A stretch of 15,934 bases of DNA from 40CM-4-65-16 sp035279785 (GTDB lineage: Bacteria; Chloroflexota; Dormibacteria; Dormibacterales; Dormibacteraceae), in NCBI GenBank assembly GCA_035279785.1, contig DATEHC010000091.1:1-15934 (forward strand). The letters run 5' to 3'. The notes under the pieces are model-generated. The model saw only the letters and a list, made by a program, of their open reading frames with translations, did not search any database and was not told where the DNA came from. The number at the start of each line of letters is the position of its first letter. Positions within the stretch are counted from its first letter, which is position 1. Positions 12,559 through 15,934 of this stretch are shown one piece after another. The translations under genes were made by a program, and so were the position numbers.

Positions 12559-14226
12559 TCAGGGCCTGAGGATCGCCCCTTCGGAAGCCGACCCGACGAG
12601 CGTCGCGTAGCGGGCCAGCACGCCCCGACGGTAGTGCGGCTCGGGCGGCGACCAGTCCTTCATCCGCGATGCGATGTCCACGCCGTGGACCGCCAGGGTT
12701 CGGCTGTCCACGTCGATCTCGATGTCGTCGCCATCGCGGAGCGCGGCCAGCGGCCCGCCCGCCGCAGCTTCCGGCGCGACGTGGCCGATCATCAACCCGC
12801 GGGTGGCGCCGGAGAACCGGCCGTCGGTGACCATCGCCACCGTCTCACCCAGCCCTTCGCCGACGATCGCCGCCGTGACCTGCAGCATCTCGCGCATCCC
12901 GGGCCCGCCCTTCGGGCCCTCGTAACGAATCACCACCGTGTCGCCGGCCTTGATCCGGCCGGAGTAAACCGCGGCAAACGCGTCCTCCTCGCGGTTGAAC
13001 ACGCGGGCCGGTCCGCGATGCGAGGTCGGCGTGTGGTGCGTCACCTTGACGACCGACCCCTCAGGCGCGAGGTTGCCCTGAAGGATCACGAGCCCGCCCT
13101 CGTCGCGAAGCGGTTTGCTCAGCGGCACGACGACCTGCTGACCCGGCGTCTCGGTCGCCGATTCGCATTCCTCGCCCAGCGAGCGCCCGGTCACCGTCAG
13201 GGCATCGCCATCGATGAATCCGCCCTCGATCAGCCGCTTCGTCAACACCGCGATGCCGCCGGCCTTGTGCAGCTCGACAGCGGCGAAGCGCCCGCCCGGC
13301 TTCAGGTCGCACAGCAGCGGCGTCCGCCGGCTGATGCGATCGATGTCGTCGATCGCGAGCTCCACGCCCACCTCTCGCGCCAGGGCGAGAAGATGAAGGA
13401 CTGCGTTGGTCGACCCGCCGCTCGCCGCCACCGCCGCGATGGCGTTGTCGAAGGCCCGGCGAGTGAGGATGCGGGACGGGCGGAGGTCCTGGTCGATCAG
13501 GTTCAGCGCCATCCGACCCACCCGCTCGGCGGCGCGGTGCTTCTCCGGGTCGACGGCGGGGATCGAGTTGAAGCCCACCGGCGACAGCCCGATCACCTCG
13601 AGCACCATCGACATGGTGTTGGCCGTGTACTGGCCGCCGCATGCGCCCGCGCCCGGGCATGCGACGAGCTCGAGCTCCGTGAGGTCGGCGTCGGACATCT
13701 TTCCGGCGGCAGCGGCGCCGATAGCCTCGTAGACGTCGCCGACCGCGACCTGCTGGCCTCGGAAGTTGCCCGCGAGGATCGAGCCGCCGTACAGAACCAT
13801 CCCCGGCCGGTCGACCCGAGCAAGCGCCATCGCCGATCCGGGATTCGTCTTGTCGCAGGCCGCGAGGCAGATGAGGGCGTCGAACATGTGGCCGCGCGTG
13901 ACGAGCTCGATCGAGTCCGCGATCACCTCGCGGCTCACAAGCGAGGTCTTCATGCCCTCCGAGCCCATCGTGATCCCGTCGGAGATGGCGATGGTGTTGA
14001 ACTCCATCGGGTTGGCGCCGGCGGCACGGACTCCTGCCTTCAGCGGCGCCGCGAGCTCCCGCAGGCCGAAGTTGCAAGGCATGGTCTCGGTCCAGCAGTT
14101 CGACACGCCGACGAACGGCTTGTCGATGTCCTCGGGCTTGAGCCCGATCGCGTAGAGGAACGATCGCGCGCCCGCGCGGTCGCGTCCTTTATATAGAGAG
14201 CGGCTCGGAAGCTCGCGTTCGGCCAT
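12559..14226 (-). CDS. ilvD: Dihydroxy-acid dehydratase
   Basis: 555 residues, normal for the family. It dehydrates the dihydroxy acids made by KARI to the 2-oxoacids of Val/Leu and Ile. Motifs: SLYKGRDRAGARSFLYAIGL (~10-29), GVSNCWTETMPCNFGL (~40-55), ISDGITMGSEGM (~81-92), AACDKTNPGSAMALARVDRP (~122-141), CPGAGACGGQYTANTMSM (~190-207) and GRFSGATRGLMIGHVAPEA (~479-497). The Cys in PCN, CDK and GACGG are the usual Fe-S ligands; NCW and the first Cys of CPGAGAC add extra cysteines. The ATG lies 9 bp after the gamma-lyase stop on the same strand, so it belongs to the CBS-gamma-lyase operon, not to ilvBNC, and appears to escape the attenuator. Confidence 0.95.
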   Translation of the reverse strand: MAERELPSRSLYKGRDRAGARSFLYAIGLKPEDIDKPFVGVSNCWTETMPCNFGLRELAAPLKAGVRAAGANPMEFNTIAISDGITMGSEGMKTSLVSREVIADSIELVTRGHMFDALICLAACDKTNPGSAMALARVDRPGMVLYGGSILAGNFRGQQVAVGDVYEAIGAAAAGKMSDADLTELELVACPGAGACGGQYTANTMSMVLEVIGLSPVGFNSIPAVDPEKHRAAERVGRMALNLIDQDLRPSRILTRRAFDNAIAAVAASGGSTNAVLHLLALAREVGVELAIDDIDRISRRTPLLCDLKPGGRFAAVELHKAGGIAVLTKRLIEGGFIDGDALTVTGRSLGEECESATETPGQQVVVPLSKPLRDEGGLVILQGNLAPEGSVVKVTHHTPTSHRGPARVFNREEDAFAAVYSGRIKAGDTVVIRYEGPKGGPGMREMLQVTAAIVGEGLGETVAMVTDGRFSGATRGLMIGHVAPEAAAGGPLAALRDGDDIEIDVDSRTLAVHGVDIASRMKDWSPPEPHYRRGVLARYATLVGSASEGAILRP

Positions 14227-14235
14227 CGAGAGCGA

Positions 14236-15387
14236 TCAGCTTAAGGCGTTCTCCAGGTCGTCGATGAGGTCGGCCACGTCCTCGACGCCGATCGAAAGTC
14301 GAATCAGCCCATCCCCCACACCCGAGCGCTGTCGCTCGGCCGCGGGGATCGAGGCGTGGGTCATGCGCGCGGGATGCTCGGCGAGCGATTCCACGGCGCC
14401 AAGGGACTCGGCGAGCGCGAATATCTTCAGCCGCTCGAGCACGCGGAAGGCCGTGGGCTCGTCCGCGACCTCGAAGCTGACCATGCCGCCGAACAGGCGC
14501 ATCTGCCGCGCGGCCACGGCGCGGTTGGGGTGGGACTCGAGCCCGGGATAGAAGACGCGCTTGACATTCTTGTTTTGCTGAAGCGCCCGCGCCACCTCGA
14601 CCGCGCTCGCGCACTGCCGCTCGACGCGAAGAGCCAGCGTCTTGACGCCGCGCAGCAGAAGCCAGCAGTCGAATGGCGATGGCACCGCGCCGACCGCGTT
14701 CTGGTGGAAGCGCAGCTGCCTCTCCAACTCCTCGTCGTTGGTCATGAGCGCGCCCCCCACCACATCGCTGTGGCCGCCGATGTACTTCGTCGCGCTGTGG
14801 ACGACGACGTCGGCGCCCAGGTGCAGCGGCTGCTGCAGGTACGGCGTCGCGAAGGTGTTGTCGACGCAGACCATCGCACCGTGGCTGTGCGCGATCTCGC
14901 TGACCGCATCGATGTCGACGACTCGGAGCAGCGGATTGGTCGGCGACTCGAGCCAGACCATGCGGGTCTTCTCGCTCAGCGCGCTGTCGACGGTGTCGAG
15001 GTCGGAGGCGTCGATCGCGGTGAACGTCAGGCCGAAGCGCTTGAGCACCTTGTCGAAAAGACGGAATGTCCCGCCGTACACGTCCTCCATGTAGACGACG
15101 TGGTCGCCGGGGCTGAGCAGCAGCAGCAGCGTCGATTCGGCGCCGAGACCTGACGCGAAGGCGAGGCAGTGACGGGCGCCTTCGAGCGCCGCGAGGTTCT
15201 CCTCGAGCGCCGAGCGCGTCGGGTTACCACTTCGCCCGTACTCGAAGCCCTTGTGCTTGCCGACTCCCTGCTGGGCAAAAGTCGTCGCCATGTGGATCGG
15301 CTGGACCACCGCGCCGGTCGCGGGGTCAGGCCCCTGCCCGACGTGGACCGCACGGGTGGAGAAGCCCCAGTTGGTGTCTTTATCCAC
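14236..15387 (-). CDS. Cystathionine gamma-lyase / gamma-synthase (PLP)
   Basis: 383 residues, normal for the Cys/Met-metabolism PLP family. Motifs: EYGRSGNPTRSALE (~49-62), the cofactor-stacking Tyr104 in EDVYGGTFRLFD, Asp176 in VDNTFATPYLQQP, and the Schiff-base Lys201 in SATKYIGGHSDVVGGAL. Its GTG start overlaps the CBS gene stop by 8 bp, which favours a reverse transsulfuration role: cystathionine to cysteine, 2-oxobutyrate and ammonia. A gamma-synthase (MetB) or a dual activity cannot be excluded from sequence alone. ilvD follows 9 bp later. As a lyase, its product 2-oxobutyrate would be a direct substrate for AHAS on the way to isoleucine, whose later step is carried out by the downstream IlvD. 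Confidence 0.88.
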   Translation of the reverse strand: MDKDTNWGFSTRAVHVGQGPDPATGAVVQPIHMATTFAQQGVGKHKGFEYGRSGNPTRSALEENLAALEGARHCLAFASGLGAESTLLLLLSPGDHVVYMEDVYGGTFRLFDKVLKRFGLTFTAIDASDLDTVDSALSEKTRMVWLESPTNPLLRVVDIDAVSEIAHSHGAMVCVDNTFATPYLQQPLHLGADVVVHSATKYIGGHSDVVGGALMTNDEELERQLRFHQNAVGAVPSPFDCWLLLRGVKTLALRVERQCASAVEVARALQQNKNVKRVFYPGLESHPNRAVAARQMRLFGGMVSFEVADEPTAFRVLERLKIFALAESLGAVESLAEHPARMTHASIPAAERQRSGVGDGLIRLSIGVEDVADLIDDLENALS

Positions 15388-15934
15388 GGCCGCGGTGGGC
15401 CACGAACTCCAGCAGGTCCGCGCGCGTGATCACGGCCACCGGCCGGTCGTTCTCGACAACCAGGACCGCCTGCTCACCGCGCAGCAGCGGCTCGAACGCG
15501 TCGTCGAGCGAGGAATCGACCGCGACCTGGCTGAGCGGCGCGTCCATGGCGGCTGAGACCGCTGTCGTCACCACCGCCGGGTCGCGATAGACGCGGTCGA
15601 GCAACGTCCGCTCCTGGAGCGCCCCCACCACTCCGCGCCCGTTCGATTCCTCGACCACCGGCAGCTGCGAGATGCCGTAGCGCTGCATGAGGTCGATGGC
15701 TTCGCCCACGGACTTCGCTGCTTCGACGGTCACCAGCTGCGGCAGACCCTTGGGCTGGGAGTCCAGCACCTCGCGGATGCGCACGGCTCCGATCCTCGCG
15801 AGGAAGCCGTTCTGGCGCATCCACTCGTCGTTGAAGAACTTGCTCAAGTAGTTGCGCCCGGTGTCGGGGAACAGGACGACGATCACGTCGCCGGCCTCGC
15901 GATCGCGCGCAACTTCCAGCGCCGCATGCAGCGC
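15380..15934 (-). CDS. Cystathionine beta-synthase, C-terminal part (partial)
   Basis: 184 codons are visible; the N-terminal PLP domain, with its Lys, lies beyond the window. The first visible part ends the catalytic domain with FPDTGRNYLSKFFNDEWM, characteristic of cystathionine beta-synthases rather than plain cysteine synthases. It is followed by a tandem pair of CBS motifs (~65-120 and ~125-180 of the visible part), with ISQLPVVEE in the first and AVLVVENDRPVAVITRADLL in the second. Such a pair usually forms a regulatory module, which binds S-adenosylmethionine or adenosine ligands in some homologues. The enzyme makes cystathionine from serine and homocysteine. The next gene overlaps its end, consistent with a CBS-gamma-lyase pathway unit. 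Confidence 0.88.
   Translation of the reverse strand, partial: ALHAALEVARDREAGDVIVVLFPDTGRNYLSKFFNDEWMRQNGFLARIGAVRIREVLDSQPKGLPQLVTVEAAKSVGEAIDLMQRYGISQLPVVEESNGRGVVGALQERTLLDRVYRDPAVVTTAVSAAMDAPLSQVAVDSSLDDAFEPLLRGEQAVLVVENDRPVAVITRADLLEFVAHRGRG

Noticed and set aside
12634..14196. Plus-strand open frame of 520 codons opposite ilvD
   Set aside because: Antisense to a complete DHAD gene and without any family motif.

Overview
This is a GC-rich bacterial stretch made almost entirely of amino-acid biosynthesis genes. The high GC, frequent GTG starts, 4-base ATGA gene overlaps and possible leaderless starts suit a soil-type Chloroflexota/Dormibacterota- or Actinobacteriota-like organism. That placement is a guess; no marker gene is present.

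Layout from left to right. (1) 1-1298 (-): N-terminal part of a large thiamine-diphosphate 2-oxoacid dehydrogenase E1, cut by the window edge. (2) 1362-2756 (-): an XRE-type HTH plus TPR regulator, preceded by a 225-bp non-coding stretch with an AT-rich inverted repeat and two hairpins. (3) 2982-8207 (-): a tight operon in the order ilvB-ilvN-ilvC-leuA-pheA, joined by ATGA overlaps except for a 9-bp gap before pheA. (4) 8208-8382 (-): the leader of that operon, with a 27-codon peptide very rich in Leu/Val/Ile, an intrinsic terminator and a competing antiterminator pairing. (5) 8476-10443 (+): divergent leuC-leuD. (6) 10436-10846 (-): a MarR-family repressor, convergent with leuD. (7) 10950-12456 (+): a membrane protein and an alpha/beta hydrolase behind a promoter whose -10 lies in a MarR-type inverted repeat. 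(8) 12457-12558: a short gap with two copies of a palindrome and a second, diverged copy of the ilvD 3' end. (9) 12559-15934 (-): CBS (partial), a cystathionine gamma-lyase/synthase and ilvD as one operon. No stretch over 300 bp lacks a gene. I saw no rRNA, tRNA, CRISPR array or IS element.

How the genes fit together: AHAS (IlvBN), KARI (IlvC) and DHAD (IlvD) make the 2-oxoacid precursors of Val and Ile. LeuA and LeuCD carry the Val precursor towards Leu; leuB and an aminotransferase are not here. PheA makes phenylpyruvate. CBS and the gamma-lyase handle sulfur amino acids; if the second enzyme is a lyase, it also yields 2-oxobutyrate, the Ile precursor that AHAS uses.

The most notable signal is regulatory. 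The operon has a textbook attenuator. At the same time the two enzymes that normally carry allosteric feedback look desensitised: LeuA lacks its C-terminal leucine-binding domain, and IlvN is substituted at three residues matching valine-site positions of E. coli IlvH. This suggests end-product control has moved from the enzymes to translation-coupled transcription termination.
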